Positions 42,506-50,010 of a stretch of 64,000 nucleotides of DNA are shown here, piece after piece; position 1 is the first letter of the stretch, and each line of letters begins with the position of its first letter. The stretch is from assembly GCF_000419765.1 (NCBI RefSeq), contig NZ_ATTQ01000012.1, positions 62,001 to 126,000 on the forward strand, read 5' to 3'. The notes under the pieces were generated by a model. The model was not told where the DNA came from. It did no database searches and saw only the letters and a program-made list of their open reading frames with translations. Made by a program: the position numbers and the translations under genes. Origin of the DNA: Rhizobium mongolense USDA 1844 (GTDB taxonomy: Bacteria; Pseudomonadota; Alphaproteobacteria; Rhizobiales; Rhizobiaceae).

Positions 42506-43465
42506 ATGGCGACCTTCACGATCATCATCCCTTTTTATCAGCGCGAGGACGGCATTCTGCGCCGCGCGCTGGCCTCGGTCTTTGCCCAAAGCTTTCAGGA
42601 CTTCGATGTGATCGTCGTCGATGACCAGTCGCCTTATCCCGCCGAAGACGAGCTGAAGCCGCTTGCCGAAGGCCAGCGATCGCGGATTGCGGTTGTCAAA
42701 CAGGCGAATGCGGGACCGGGTGGGGCGCGTAATACAGGCCTCGACAATGTTCCGGCGGCAACGCGCTTCGCAGCTTTCCTCGATTCAGATGACCTATGGA
42801 CGCCCGAACACCTGCAGAATGCCCATGATGCGCTGCAGACGTTCGATGCCGACTGCTATTGGGCGTCGATCCACGGAGGTGAGGAATTCGACTATCATTT
42901 CAGCATCGCCGACCTAGAGGCCAGCGAAAGGGCGGTGCGCCTTTCCGAGCACCCGCTGTTGCTCGAGATTCCGGACATTGCCGGCGTGATGCTCAAGAAC
43001 TGGGCCTTTCTCCACATGTCGTGCATGGTCATCGGCCGGCCGCTGATCGAGAAGGTCCGCTTCGACGCTGCGCTGCGGCTGGCGGCGGAGGACGTGCTGT
43101 TCTTTTGCGATTGCATGCTTGCAGCGCGGCGCGTGCTTCTTTGCGTGGAGGCGGGCGCCTTGCGCGGAGAGGGCATCAACATCTTCCACGGCGTGGACAA
43201 CGATTCACCGCAGTTTCTCAAGCAGCAGTTCATCACCTGGATGGCGCTCGACCGGCTTGAAAGCCGTTTTTCGAAGCGTCCGCAGGAGATCGAGACCATC
43301 AAGGCCTACAAGAACCGGGCACGGAAGCAGGCGCTATGGAGCCAGGTGCGACTGGTGCGCCGGCGACGCCTGCCGGACTTCCAAATGCTGGCCCGCTGGG
43401 CGTGGCGTGATCCGGCCCTGTTTGCGAGTGCCCTTCAGATCGCCGGCGGCAAGCTTTCGAAGTAG
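42506..43465 (+). CDS. exoW: Glucosyltransferase ExoW (GT2)
   Basis: 319 residues from the ATG at 42506, behind CAGGAGAAAGA. GT-A fold: FTIIIPFYQREDGILRRALA, FDVIVVDDQSPYPAED with the nucleotide-site Asp, GPGGARNTGLDNV and the metal motif FLDSDDLWTPEH near residue 93. Length and the FYQRE...SPYPAED pattern match ExoW, which adds a late glucose to the succinoglycan side chain. Unlike in S. meliloti it is not in line with its neighbours: it is transcribed rightward, convergent with exoU and divergent from exoH, and alone in its unit. Confidence 0.82.
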   Translation: MATFTIIIPFYQREDGILRRALASVFAQSFQDFDVIVVDDQSPYPAEDELKPLAEGQRSRIAVVKQANAGPGGARNTGLDNVPAATRFAAFLDSDDLWTPEHLQNAHDALQTFDADCYWASIHGGEEFDYHFSIADLEASERAVRLSEHPLLLEIPDIAGVMLKNWAFLHMSCMVIGRPLIEKVRFDAALRLAAEDVLFFCDCMLAARRVLLCVEAGALRGEGINIFHGVDNDSPQFLKQQFITWMALDRLESRFSKRPQEIETIKAYKNRARKQALWSQVRLVRRRRLPDFQMLARWAWRDPALFASALQIAGGKLSK

Positions 43466-43471
43466 CGCTTC

Positions 43472-44482
43472 CTATTCGGCTGACGACGGCAGCAGATATC
43501 TGAGGCCGCCAGCACCTCTGGTGGCGATCTCGACGCCGCCGGGGCTGCGGAAGCGTTCCGTCTTGTCCATGAAGATGCCGCCGGCAATCGCCGGAACGGC
43601 GAAAGGATGGGCGAGGGCGTAACGCAAGGCTGCACCAGCGCCCGACTGCTTCTTGATATCGAGGAAATGGCGAAGTTCGTATTTGCCCCGAGCATGGCTC
43701 TCGTGGCGGCGCACGGCGGCGGCGGCTTCCGGCGTCAGGCTGCAGCTCGCCAGGATCGCCTGGTCGGCTTCGTAGAGCTTGCGGAGGTCTTCCGTCCGGT
43801 GGCTGCCGCTCAACGAGTTGCCACGCACGACAGCACCGTAGCCGCAGCTGTGGATCACCTTGTAGCGCGCGCCGTTGGCCAAGGCCCGGACGTAGAGGTC
43901 GTAGTCCTCCCCAAGACGCATCTCCTCGCGATAGCGCAGTCGGTGAGCATCGAGAAACGCGCGGCGCATCACCGGCTTCAGGAAGCCGATTTCGCCGCGA
44001 CGGACGCCGCGCTTCGAAATATTGCCGTCGACGAAGGCCACCAGGTCGAGAAACAGCGGACGGTCCAGGAAATGATCGAGTTGCTGGGGCGCACGCGTCA
44101 CGGTCTCCGCCTCGACGAAAGCGATGTTGTCGGCGACGAAATCCCAGTCGTCGTCCGCAAGCATCCGGCTGAACCGGCCTTCGAAGAAGAAGTCGTCGGC
44201 ATCGAGTATGCTGATCAGTGGGGCGGTGGAGATTTCGATCGCGTGATTGCGGGCGGCTGATGGCCCCCTGTTCTTTTCGAAGGAAACGACATTCAGGCGA
44301 TTGCTGCCGTCATCGGCAGCTTTGGCAGCACCGGCGGTTCCGTCGCCCGATCCGTCGTCGATGACGACGACTTCTGCCACCTGTTTTTCCCGTAAAGCCG
44401 AAGCGACAGCCATTCCGATCGTATCGGCCGCGTTCTTGGCGGCGATGATCACGCAAACGCTTGCCTTAGCCATTTCAACCAC
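43472..44482 (-). CDS. exoU: Glucosyltransferase ExoU (GT2)
   Basis: 336 residues from a GTG at 44482 that sits six bases after GGAGGG; the ATG at 44473 (MAKASVCVIIAAKNA) is the obvious alternative. GT-A motifs: VCVIIAAKNAADTIGMAV, EVVVIDDGSGDGT, and ISILDADDFFFEGRFSRM (DxD near residue 90). Residues 150-230 include RLGEDYDLYVRALANGARY, where GEDYDL holds a probable catalytic Asp. ExoU adds a glucose to the succinoglycan side chain. Follows exoX on the same strand by about 125 bases and converges with exoW. Confidence 0.82.
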   Translation of the reverse strand: MVEMAKASVCVIIAAKNAADTIGMAVASALREKQVAEVVVIDDGSGDGTAGAAKAADDGSNRLNVVSFEKNRGPSAARNHAIEISTAPLISILDADDFFFEGRFSRMLADDDWDFVADNIAFVEAETVTRAPQQLDHFLDRPLFLDLVAFVDGNISKRGVRRGEIGFLKPVMRRAFLDAHRLRYREEMRLGEDYDLYVRALANGARYKVIHSCGYGAVVRGNSLSGSHRTEDLRKLYEADQAILASCSLTPEAAAAVRRHESHARGKYELRHFLDIKKQSGAGAALRYALAHPFAVPAIAGGIFMDKTERFRSPGGVEIATRGAGGLRYLLPSSAE

Positions 44483-44606
44483 GTCGTACCCTCCGTTGTC
44501 TCGCGCAAGAGTTAGGACGTCGCCGCGTCTGCGGCAATGCAAAAGGCTTTCAAAAGATATTACGGGGTCGGCTGGCGGCTATCGCGTGCCCGCCTAAGCT
44601 TTGCTT

Positions 44607-44885
44607 TCAACGGTTGAAAGGCTCGGAACCATTGAAGGGCGAGACAGGAATCTTCTCCTTGTCGGCCGGTGTATGGGATACCGCCATGGTGCCTTGGGTG
44701 TTGCGCGCCTTTGCTTCCTTCCACACGAGGAATAGGACGCCGCCGAAATAGCCCAACTGCAGGAGCACGGCACAGATCACCGTGTCTATCAGTGTCGTTG
44801 TCAGTGAGCCGTTCAGCCAATAAGTCGCAACCGCAAAAACGGCCAAAGCGCCGATCATGCTAACGAAAACGCGAGGTGCATACAT
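44607..44885 (-). CDS. exoX: Exopolysaccharide production repressor ExoX
   Basis: 92 residues, starting MYAPRVFVSMIGALAVFAVA behind GGGAGG. Two membrane helices (about 7-24 and 31-54, DTVICAVLLQLGYFGGVLFL) are followed by a short hydrophilic cytoplasmic tail with TPADKEKIPVSPF. This is the ExoX/Psi family of small inner-membrane inhibitors that reduce exopolysaccharide output post-translationally, with the ExoX:ExoY ratio as the control. It is divergent from exoY across a long AT-rich spacer and has its own strong promoter. Confidence 0.9.
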   Translation of the reverse strand: MYAPRVFVSMIGALAVFAVATYWLNGSLTTTLIDTVICAVLLQLGYFGGVLFLVWKEAKARNTQGTMAVSHTPADKEKIPVSPFNGSEPFNR

Positions 44886-44962
44886 AGCCGTGCCTCCCTT
44901 GGGGAGGTTCGTTCAATGAACAGTCATTGAATTCGGGCTTCCTCCCTAAGGACCCTTTACTT

Positions 44963-44991
44963 TTTATATTTTAGAAGGCCCCTAGTTTCAA
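44963..44991 (-). promoter_or_regulatory. Promoter of exoX
   Basis: On the leftward strand TTGAAA (44991-44986), exactly 17 bases, then TATAAA (44968-44963). One of the closest matches to the sigma-70 consensus in the window. Predicted start near 44956, leader about 70 bases. Confidence 0.7.
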
Positions 44992-45199
44992 CCGAACGAG
45001 AGCATTCTTTTTCATCCGTCGTCTCTTTATCTACAGTATTCGGTTTAAGGTTTCCTTCCGGCTTTGGGTAAAATCGACGAACCCTCGTTAAGGAATGCCT
45101 GTGACGGGGATTCGGGGGGCAAATGTGGCTATTTTACTTCAGGTTGTTCGAAATATGGCATTGCACGCGGTACTTTGCGTCACATTTGCCTACCGAACC

Positions 45200-45223
45200 A
45201 ACGCATGAACGCCAAATGCGTTC
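45200..45223. repeat. Nested inverted repeats upstream of exoY
   Basis: Two perfect inverted repeats overlap: AACGCAT (45200-45206) with ATGCGTT (45216-45222), 9-base spacer, and GAACGC (45207-45212) with GCGTTC (45218-45223), 5-base spacer. Only one can form at a time as a hairpin, but both could be recognised as a DNA operator. It lies about 440 bases upstream of exoY and 315 upstream of exoX. Confidence 0.55.
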
Positions 45224-45658
45224 AACTTTTATTACAAAGTTTTCATCTAAACCGATTTGAGTGTGCGGCGCAAAATCGATGGTGCGATGCAATAAACTCC
45301 GTGATAAGACAATATAGTTGACCTACTCTCGGCAGTGGCCGCATTGCTTAGTCAAATGTCACCCGAAAGGCGTAGAAAGATTTATTCTTCAATCTTTTTG
45401 CGATGCGAAGCAAACACGAAGACCTTTAGTGCGTCCCACAGAGTCTATTCAAAAACATTGCATGCTTTGCATATGAAATTTAGAGAACCCTTAAAAAAAG
45501 AAATGTGATAAAGACACACCGGAAACGGGCCGTTACACAATCGCCATGAAATTGTGGCTTAAAAAAACAAATTCCGCCCATACACTCCTCATTCGTCAGC
45601 GCTAGCTTAGCGGCCTGGGCTTACCGACCAAACGGCAAACATAAGTGGAGTTAACTCT

Positions 45659-46339
45659 ATGAAGTCTGCGACGAGATCGGACAGTACGCCATTTTTTGGC
45701 GTGGTTCATGCGAATGTGTTTCCGCCGACTGGCGGGATCATGAAGCGGGCATTCGATATCACGGCTGCCTCGCTCGGGCTCCTTTTCCTGAGCCCGATTT
45801 TTCTGATGGTGATGCTGCTCGTAAAGCTCTCCGACAAGGGGCCGGCTTTCTATGGGCATCGCCGTATTGGCCACAACGGCCAGGAGTTCCGTTGCCTGAA
45901 GTTCCGGACCATGGTCGTCAACGGCGACAAGGTCCTGCAGGAGCATCTGCGCAACAATCCGAAGGCGATGGAAGAGTGGCGTGAAACGCGAAAACTGCAG
46001 GACGATCCGCGGGTCACCACGGTCGGAAGCGTGCTTCGCAAGCTCAGTCTTGATGAACTGCCACAGCTCATCAACATCCTTCGCGGTGAAATGAGCGTTG
46101 TCGGGCCGCGGCCCGTCGTTCTTGATGAACTGGAACTCTATGAGTCTTCGGCCGTCTACTATCTGCAGGCGCGTCCGGGTCTTACCGGACTTTGGCAGAT
46201 CAGCGGGCGCAACGACGTGTCCTATGCTGCCCGCGTGGCTTTCGACACCCACTACGTCGAGAACTGGTCGCTCATCCGCGACGTGAAGATCATTGCACAG
46301 ACGATTCCCGCCGTCTGCATGCAGCGTGGCAGCTACTGA
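45659..46339 (+). CDS. exoY: Undecaprenyl-phosphate galactose-phosphotransferase ExoY
   Basis: 226 residues, the length of S. meliloti ExoY. One membrane helix (about 30-60, ITAASLGLLFLSPIFLMVML) precedes the catalytic sugar-transferase domain: CLKFRTMVVNGDKVL, LRKLSLDELPQLINILRGEM and SVVGPRPVVLDE, the hallmark motifs of polyprenyl-phosphate hexose-1-phosphate transferases. ExoY starts succinoglycan synthesis by putting galactose-1-phosphate on the lipid carrier. GTGGAG lies eight bases before the ATG. First gene of the rightward exoY-F-Q-Z run. Confidence 0.95.
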   Translation: MKSATRSDSTPFFGVVHANVFPPTGGIMKRAFDITAASLGLLFLSPIFLMVMLLVKLSDKGPAFYGHRRIGHNGQEFRCLKFRTMVVNGDKVLQEHLRNNPKAMEEWRETRKLQDDPRVTTVGSVLRKLSLDELPQLINILRGEMSVVGPRPVVLDELELYESSAVYYLQARPGLTGLWQISGRNDVSYAARVAFDTHYVENWSLIRDVKIIAQTIPAVCMQRGSY

Positions 46340-46415
46340 GAAGTCGCTTCCATGTACGCCAAGTAACGTACGGTACTGTTTTTGGCTTGCCGTGCCGATT
46401 TACGAGGAAGACTGA

Positions 46416-47681
46416 ATGAGAGAAATCCTGTTGCGCCGCAACCTGCTTGGAAATTCCTTTATGCACGGCCTCGCTTTCGTTGCGGGGCTTAGCATATTGA
46501 TCGGGTCCTCCGGCTTTGCCCGGGCTGCCGACTACCAGCTCGGCACCATGGACAAGCTGCGCATCCGCGTTGCCGAATGGCAAACGGCGGAAGGCGCGAT
46601 CCGCGACTGGTCAGTGGTGAGCGGCGATTACACGATCGGCCCCTCAGGCAGTCTTTCATTGCCGTTCGTCGGCGACCTCCCGGCCTCCGGAAAGACGACG
46701 GATGCAATCGCGCAGGAAATCGGCGTCGCGCTGCAGAAGCAGTTCGGCCTCAAGGACCGGCCGTCGGCGTCCGTCGAACTTGCCCAGTTCCGGCCGGTCT
46801 TCCTGACCGGCGATGTGGAAAACCCCGGCGAGTATCCCTTCGCACCCAATCTGACAGTCGTGAAGGCCGTCAGCATTGCCGGCGGCCTGCGGCGTGCCGA
46901 TGCCGGCCAGCGCTTTGCCCGCGATTTCATAAACGCCAAGGGCGACGCCGTCGTCTATACGACGGAGCGCAACCGGCTCATTGCCCGCAAGGCGCGGCTG
47001 CAGGCGGAAACCTCCAAGAGCGACACGATCGAAATGCCAAAGGAGCTCAAGGATCTGCCCGAGGCAAAGGCCCTGCTTGCCAGCGAAATGGCATTGATGA
47101 ACACGCGCAAGAAGCGGCTCACGCTGCAGCTTCAGGCGCTGGACGACCTGAAATCGCTGCTGCAGGCCGAAATCGAATCTCTCGGCAAGAAGACCGAGAC
47201 ACAGACGCGCCAGCTCGAGCTTGCCAAGGAGGACCGCGACAAGGTCGAAAACCTGGCCGAGAAGGGCCTTGCGCTCAGCGCCCGAAAGATGGCCGCCGAA
47301 CAGCGCGCCGCCGATACCGAGGCTACCCTTCTCGACATCGATACCAACATCTTGAAGGCCAAGCAGGACATCAGCCAGGCCAATCAGGACGAGATCACCC
47401 TGCGCAACGACTGGGACGCCAAGCTGTCGCAGGAACTGCAGGACACCGAATCCGAACTCGATACGCTCAACCTGAAGATTGCGACCAGCGATGCGCTGAT
47501 GTCGGAAGCATTGGCGCAATCGAACGACGCTGCTCGTTTCGACCCGCAAAATGCCGCCAGCATCAGCTATTCCATCGTGCGGGAGGTTGACGGCCAGTCG
47601 AAGGAAGTTCCTGTCACGGAAAATAGCACATTGCAGCCGGGCGACCTGATCAGGGTCACGGCCGGGGTTGCGATGAGATAG
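46416..47681 (+). CDS. exoF: Outer-membrane/periplasmic polysaccharide export protein ExoF
   Basis: 421 residues. A signal peptide (hydrophobic GLAFVAGLSILIGSSGFARA, cut near residue 36-38) precedes the poly-export domain (YQLGTMDKLRIRVAEW, then YTIGPSGSLSLPFVGDLPAS) and an SLBB-like segment (VFLTGDVENPGEYPF). Residues about 190-370 form a long coiled coil. The C-terminus VTENSTLQPGDLIRVTAG is a second SLBB-type end. ExoF is needed early in succinoglycan synthesis and for export. GAGGA precedes the ATG; 76 bases after exoY. Confidence 0.93.
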   Translation: MREILLRRNLLGNSFMHGLAFVAGLSILIGSSGFARAADYQLGTMDKLRIRVAEWQTAEGAIRDWSVVSGDYTIGPSGSLSLPFVGDLPASGKTTDAIAQEIGVALQKQFGLKDRPSASVELAQFRPVFLTGDVENPGEYPFAPNLTVVKAVSIAGGLRRADAGQRFARDFINAKGDAVVYTTERNRLIARKARLQAETSKSDTIEMPKELKDLPEAKALLASEMALMNTRKKRLTLQLQALDDLKSLLQAEIESLGKKTETQTRQLELAKEDRDKVENLAEKGLALSARKMAAEQRAADTEATLLDIDTNILKAKQDISQANQDEITLRNDWDAKLSQELQDTESELDTLNLKIATSDALMSEALAQSNDAARFDPQNAASISYSIVREVDGQSKEVPVTENSTLQPGDLIRVTAGVAMR

Positions 47682-47692
47682 CGGAGACCCGC

Positions 47693-48958
47693 ATGCGGAT
47701 CGCCAAATCGGTGCTGATAAAGCCAGGTGAGAACGAGCTATACGCCATTCCGGCGGTTGCGCTTTCTCTCTTCTGCTTCGCTTACTCGATCCGCTTCGGG
47801 CAGGTGGCGATCCTGTTTTACTATGCCTTGTGGCTGCCGCTCGTCGCCGTCAATTATCGCAAGGTGCTCGGCAGCTACAGCCGGTTCATCTGGCTGTTCG
47901 CCTTCGCCGGTTTCGCCTTCCTCTCCGTCTTCTGGTCCGCCGTGCCGAGCGTGTCGCTGAGGGCGAGCATCCAGTATCTGACGCAGGTGGTCTGCGCGCT
48001 GATTGCCGTGCGCGTGCTTGATGTCCGGACGCTGACGCTCGGGGTCGTGGCAGGTGCGGCGGTCGTCCTGCTTTATTCAATCCTCTTCGGCTACTACGAA
48101 TATGACGTGCTGGACGGGACCTACAGTTTCGTTGGCGCCTTCGCATCGAAGAACCAACTCGGCTTTTATGCGTCGCTGGGCATCATCTTCGCCTTTGCCG
48201 CCGTCGTCATTTACGGCGAGCGCCGTTTCTGGATGATGACATCGGGCATGGTCGGCCTTATGGCGGCCTATTGCCTGCTTGCCTCGCAATCTGCCACCTC
48301 GGTCATCACGACGGCGGCGATCATTGCCCTGCTGATAGGGTTTCGCGTCGTGCTCATGCTGTCGCCGCAACAGCGCAAGCTTTTGGTGGTCGGCGGCGGC
48401 GTCGCGGCTGTCATCCTGGTGGTCGCGGGCGTCTATCTAGGCGCTGTCGACGCGGTCTTGGGCATCTTCGGCAAGGATTCGACTCTGACGGGCCGCACTT
48501 ATCTCTGGCAACAGGGTATTGCGGCTGCGGCGCAGAACCCGGCCATCGGCATCGGCTATCAGGCCTATTGGGTTCAGGGCTTCGCAGAGCCTGAGCGGCT
48601 ATGGAAGGAATTCTTCATCGCCTCGCGAGCCGGTTTCCATTTTCATAATACCTACATCGAGACCGCCGTGGAACTCGGCCTGATCGGCGTGCTCATCCTT
48701 GCTGTCACGATCATCGCGACCCTTTGGGGGCATCTGCGCCGGCTGATCGAGGATGTGCGCAATGATGAATCCTATTTCCTTTTCGGCGTCACCGTGCTGC
48801 TTCTGATCCGTTCCTTCGTGGAGATCGACGTTTTGACGCCCTACAATGTCGGTACCTTTCTTCTTTATTTTTCCGCAGGAAAGCTTGTCGGCGCGCGCCA
48901 GCGCTCGGCGATGGCCGGCCTGCAGCGTTACCAATCCGCTCGGCCTGTTCGTTCCTGA
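47693..48958 (+). CDS. exoQ: Succinoglycan polymerase ExoQ (Wzy/O-antigen ligase family)
   Basis: 421 residues, about 10-11 membrane helices. A large periplasmic loop around residues 255-330 contains TLTGRTYLWQQGI and FHFHNTYIETAVELGLIG, the Wzy_C signature (HNTYIE with its conserved His). ExoQ joins octasaccharide repeats into high molecular weight succinoglycan. Eleven bases after exoF; same strand as exoY-F and exoZ. Confidence 0.93.
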   Translation: MRIAKSVLIKPGENELYAIPAVALSLFCFAYSIRFGQVAILFYYALWLPLVAVNYRKVLGSYSRFIWLFAFAGFAFLSVFWSAVPSVSLRASIQYLTQVVCALIAVRVLDVRTLTLGVVAGAAVVLLYSILFGYYEYDVLDGTYSFVGAFASKNQLGFYASLGIIFAFAAVVIYGERRFWMMTSGMVGLMAAYCLLASQSATSVITTAAIIALLIGFRVVLMLSPQQRKLLVVGGGVAAVILVVAGVYLGAVDAVLGIFGKDSTLTGRTYLWQQGIAAAAQNPAIGIGYQAYWVQGFAEPERLWKEFFIASRAGFHFHNTYIETAVELGLIGVLILAVTIIATLWGHLRRLIEDVRNDESYFLFGVTVLLLIRSFVEIDVLTPYNVGTFLLYFSAGKLVGARQRSAMAGLQRYQSARPVRS

Positions 48959-48967
48959 TTTTTTATC

Positions 48968-48988
48968 TACGCCGCCGAAAGCGGCGTA
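48968..48988 (+). terminator. Intercistronic hairpin between exoQ and exoZ
   Basis: TACGCCGC (48968-48975) and GCGGCGTA (48981-48988), a perfect 8-bp stem with loop CGAAA. It lies in the 43-base gap between exoQ and exoZ, just before the exoZ ribosome site GAGGG. A T-run lies before it, not after, for the rightward strand, so full termination is unlikely; partial attenuation or processing is possible. Confidence 0.45.
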
Positions 48989-49001
48989 ACGAGGGATATG
49001 C

Positions 49002-50009
49002 ATGAAGACCCTGTACGGGATCCAATATTTGCGTGCCTTTGCCGCACTGGCCGTCGTCGTTTTCCATGCGGCAGAAAGAAGTGGCGGGCACTTCACGATC
49101 GGCGCTGCCGGCGTCGACGTCTTCTTCGTCATCAGCGGCTTCATCATGTGGGTGATTAGCGACCGCAAGTCGCTGACGCCGCATCGCTTCCTTGTTGACC
49201 GCATCCGCCGCATCGCACCCTCATACTGGCTGGTGACGGTCATCATGATTGGCGGAGCGATGGCAGGATTGTTTCCGAACCTGCAGCTCGACGCAGGCCA
49301 CGTCCTGGGCTCGCTCTTCTTTGTTCCTGTGCGCTCGCCGAGCACTGGCGAGATTTGGCCGATCCTGGTTCAGGGCTGGACGCTCAATTTCGAGATGTTC
49401 TTCTATGTCCTTTTTGCCGGGGCCTTGTTCTTGCCGCGCCAGTGGCGGCTGCCTTTCCTCTCCGTTGCGTTCGGCTTCTTCGTCGTGGTCGGTCTGATGT
49501 GGAAGCCGTCTTCGCCGACGCTCGCCACCTATACGCGGCCGAGCATCCTGGAGTTCCTCGGCGGCGTCTTCATTGCCGAGCTGTGGTTGCGGCGCTGGAC
49601 CGCCGGCAATAGTCTCGGGCTTGGCTGCGTCGGCGCCGCGCTCTGCGGTTTTGCGGCGATTCACCTGATGGGTGCCGGGTTCGACGAATTCGTATGCGGA
49701 CCGCTGGCGATGGCGCTGGTGTTCGGCATGGTCTCGCTGGAGGCAGACGGCAGCATCGGTCGCGTGCCGCTGCTCACCTATCTCGGTGATGCGTCCTATT
49801 CCATCTACCTGTGGCATACGCTTGCGGTATCGGTTGCCATCAAGGCTGCAGGAATTCTCGGAATTCCGGGCGGCCTTGCCGTCGTTGCTGCCGTTTGTGG
49901 TGGAACGTTGCTCGGGATTGCGGCCTATGAGATGGTCGAGAAGCCGTTGCGCAAGCTCCTGTCCAACGAAGCACCCAAGCGCCGCCCGCTTGAGCAGCGC
50001 CCTTCGTAA
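49002..50009 (+). CDS. exoZ: Succinoglycan O-acetyltransferase ExoZ (acyltransferase-3 family)
   Basis: 335 residues, about ten helices. It begins GIQYLRAFAALAVVVFHAAE with the active-site His of the acyltransferase-3 family, followed by VDVFFVISGFIMW and DRIRRIAPSYWLVT (the conserved RRxxR-type motif). The C-terminus YSIYLWHTLAV and YEMVEKPLRKLL is typical. ExoZ adds the acetyl group of succinoglycan. GAGGG precedes the ATG. Converges with the RND permease gene one base away. Confidence 0.92.
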   Translation: MKTLYGIQYLRAFAALAVVVFHAAERSGGHFTIGAAGVDVFFVISGFIMWVISDRKSLTPHRFLVDRIRRIAPSYWLVTVIMIGGAMAGLFPNLQLDAGHVLGSLFFVPVRSPSTGEIWPILVQGWTLNFEMFFYVLFAGALFLPRQWRLPFLSVAFGFFVVVGLMWKPSSPTLATYTRPSILEFLGGVFIAELWLRRWTAGNSLGLGCVGAALCGFAAIHLMGAGFDEFVCGPLAMALVFGMVSLEADGSIGRVPLLTYLGDASYSIYLWHTLAVSVAIKAAGILGIPGGLAVVAAVCGGTLLGIAAYEMVEKPLRKLLSNEAPKRRPLEQRPS

Positions 50010-50010
50010 A

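Larger units (their letters stand above)
44886..45658. other. Long AT-rich regulatory region between exoX and exoY
   Basis: About 770 bases with no credible gene and much lower GC than the flanks. It must hold the exoX and exoY promoters. Seen in it: a near-consensus leftward promoter (44963-44991), a nested palindrome (45200-45223) and a direct repeat of TTGCAT (45458-45463, 45467-45472). In related rhizobia the exoY upstream region is targeted by MucR/Ros-type regulators that favour such AT-rich DNA; that connection is inference. Confidence 0.65.

Noticed and set aside
45064..45321. 85-codon plus-strand frame between exoX and exoY
   Set aside because: AT-rich regulatory DNA, no ribosome site, and it contains the nested palindrome.
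45458..45472. Direct repeat TTGCAT-GCT-TTGCAT upstream of exoY
   Set aside because: Short and only two copies; expected by chance in an AT-rich stretch, so not listed as a feature.
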